Shown here in pieces: positions 4,404-5,635 of a stretch of 5,635 nucleotides of DNA. Location of the stretch: assembly GCA_003023165.1 (NCBI GenBank), contig PXSD01000022.1, positions 1 through 5,635 on the forward strand. The letters run 5' to 3'. The translations under genes were made by a program, and so were the position numbers. Position 1 is the stretch's first letter, and each line of letters begins with the position of its first letter. The DNA is from Halobacteriales archaeon QS_9_67_15. Its GTDB lineage: Archaea > Halobacteriota > Halobacteria > Halobacteriales > Haloarculaceae. Below the pieces are notes generated by a model. The model was not told the DNA's origin. It did no database searches and worked only from the letters and a program-made list of their open reading frames with translations.

Positions 4404-5635
4404 ATGACGAACGGCGAGGACACACCCGGCGCGGACGAGTCGGCCGACGCGGACGGCGAGAGCGGCGGCCACGAGAGCGCCGGGACCGCGGTCCGTCGCG
4501 ACCGCTTCTCGGGCGGCCCCGCACGCGGGTTCATGTCCTCGCTGGCCGCCGACGACCGGATCTTCGAGGCGGACCTGCAGGTCGACCGTGCTCACACGGT
4601 GATGCTGGCCGAGCAGGGCATTATCGGCGACGACGACGCAGCCGCGATCCTGGCGGCGCTGGACGACGTGGAGGCGGCGGGCCACGACGAGTTGCCCGAC
4701 GCCGAGGACGTCCACGAGGCCATCGAGACCGCCGTGATCGAACGGGTCGGTCCCGAGGGCGGCCGGATGCACACCGCCCGCTCGCGCAACGACGAGGTGG
4801 CGACCTGCATCCGGTATCGCCTGCGTTCGGACCTCTTCGAGGCGCTGGAGACGGTCGTGGGCGCGCGCGAGCAGTTGCTCGACGCCGCCGAGACCCACAC
4901 GGAGACGGTCATGCCCGGGTTCACGCACCTCCAGTACGCCCAGCCCGTGACGGTGGGCCACTGGATATGCTCCTACGAGGGACCGCTGGCGCGGGACACC
5001 GAGCGGCTGCTCGCGGCGTTCGACCGGACGAACCAGTCGCCGCTGGGCGCGGCGGCGTTCGCGGGCACGCCGTTCGACGTGGACCGCGAGCGCACCGCAG
5101 AACTACTCGGTTTCGGCGGGACGGTCGCGAACTCGATGGACGCGACATCTTCCCGGGACTTTCTCGTCGAGACGACGAGCGCGCTGACGACGCTGGCGAC
5201 GACGCTGTCCGGGCTGGCCGAAGATCTCGTCGTGTACAGCGGTCGCGATTACCTGGCGATCAGCGACGACTACGCCTCGACGTCGTCGATCATGCCCCAG
5301 AAGAAGAACCCGGACACGCTGGAGATCGTCCGCGCGACCGCGGGGGAAGCGCAGGGCGCGCTCCAGCAGCTGCTGACGACGCTGAAGGGGCTCCCGCGGT
5401 CGTACAACATCGACCTGCAGGAGGCGACGCCGCCGGCCTGGACCGCGGTGGACGCGGTGCCGCCCGCGCTGGAAGTGGTGACGGGCGCGCTGACGACCGC
5501 GGACTGGAACGAGGACGTGTTGGCCGCCGAGGCCGCGGCCGGGTTCTCGACGGCGACCGGCGTCGCCGACCGCCTGGCGATGGCAGGCGTCCCCTTCCGG
5601 ACGGCCCACGAGGTCGTGGCGCGGGCGGCGCAACG
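4404..5635 (+). CDS. argH: Argininosuccinate lyase, cut off by the window edge
   Basis: Cytoplasmic enzyme (EC 4.3.2.1) of the fumarase/aspartase superfamily, splitting argininosuccinate to arginine and fumarate, the last step of arginine synthesis. 410 codons plus two bases are visible. The superfamily regions appear in order: HTARSRNDEVAT (123-134), the catalytic-His block GFTHLQYAQPVTVGH (172-186) and the signature SSIMPQKKNPD (294-304) on the mobile loop with the catalytic serine. The usual TGSS before the signature reads STSS here, which I recall as common in haloarchaeal copies. Family members are about 460-500 residues, so only the C-terminal helical region is missing. The N-terminus has an acidic, Gly/Glu/Asp-rich extension (1-29) before the conserved VRRDRFSGGPARGF. 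The ATG follows the argG stop by one base (TAAGATG) without a clear Shine-Dalgarno sequence, which implies cotranscription and probably translational coupling. From memory, LysW/ArgX-type arginine genes often lie beyond argH in haloarchaea; the window does not show them. Confidence 0.97.
   Translation, partial: MTNGEDTPGADESADADGESGGHESAGTAVRRDRFSGGPARGFMSSLAADDRIFEADLQVDRAHTVMLAEQGIIGDDDAAAILAALDDVEAAGHDELPDAEDVHEAIETAVIERVGPEGGRMHTARSRNDEVATCIRYRLRSDLFEALETVVGAREQLLDAAETHTETVMPGFTHLQYAQPVTVGHWICSYEGPLARDTERLLAAFDRTNQSPLGAAAFAGTPFDVDRERTAELLGFGGTVANSMDATSSRDFLVETTSALTTLATTLSGLAEDLVVYSGRDYLAISDDYASTSSIMPQKKNPDTLEIVRATAGEAQGALQQLLTTLKGLPRSYNIDLQEATPPAWTAVDAVPPALEVVTGALTTADWNEDVLAAEAAAGFSTATGVADRLAMAGVPFRTAHEVVARAAQ

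Noticed and set aside
2675..4534. Long open frame on the minus strand (619 codons) across argG and the start of argH
   Set aside because: It lies antisense to a certain enzyme gene, is Arg/Val/Asp-rich without a family signature, and is expected where GC-rich sense codons lack reverse stops.
4188..4961. Minus-strand open frame of 257 codons across the argG-argH junction
   Set aside because: Antisense to two recognised enzymes, with no domain of its own.
1..5635. CRISPR array, tRNA or rRNA gene, insertion sequence or integration site
   Set aside because: I found no regularly spaced identical repeats, cloverleaf, transposase motif or terminal inverted repeats. The 27-bp repeats are coding and degenerate.

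Overview
The window is haloarchaeal chromosomal DNA (class Halobacteria). The evidence is high GC with strong G/C preference at third codon positions, acidic proteins, TATA-type promoters about 30 nt before ATG starts with no clear Shine-Dalgarno sequence, a secreted protein dense in N-glycosylation sequons, and an argG-argH pair with haloarchaeal sequence character. Genus cannot be decided from the sequence.

Layout. Positions 87-256 (minus strand) hold a tiny two-helix membrane protein gene that appears to have lost one base. A stem-loop with the gene's stop codon in its loop lies at 73-98. Divergent from it, starting at 401, is an exported, C-terminally anchored protein. Its cytoplasmic winged-helix end is broken: the second half of the domain survives at 1326-1451, but in another frame, and the first half is missing. 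At 1609-2661 a secreted, glycosylation-rich, low-complexity protein is read from a strong TATA box with leaderless spacing. A 427-base region (2662-3088) follows and leads into argG (3089-4402). argH begins one base after the argG stop and runs off the right edge (4404-5635).

How the genes work together. ArgG and ArgH catalyse the last two steps of arginine synthesis: citrulline plus aspartate gives argininosuccinate, which is split into arginine plus fumarate. They are evidently cotranscribed. The upstream membrane and secreted proteins have no evident link to arginine.

Most interesting region. The only convincing promoter before argG is at 2821-2828, which predicts a roughly 240-nt leader. 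An ATG at the leaderless position opens a 44-codon reading frame (2854-2988) with 12 arginines, 7 of them in its last 10 codons. Six of its 12 Arg codons are CGA, a codon absent from all 45 Arg codons of argG and the visible part of argH. Two compact GC hairpins flank the Arg run, the second covering the stop codon. This resembles an arginine-sensing attenuator or uORF for argGH. It remains a hypothesis, because Arg-rich reading frames arise easily by chance in GC-rich DNA.

Two separate frame lesions in neighbouring divergent genes (near 128 and between about 1300 and 1326) suggest either local gene decay or sequence/assembly errors.
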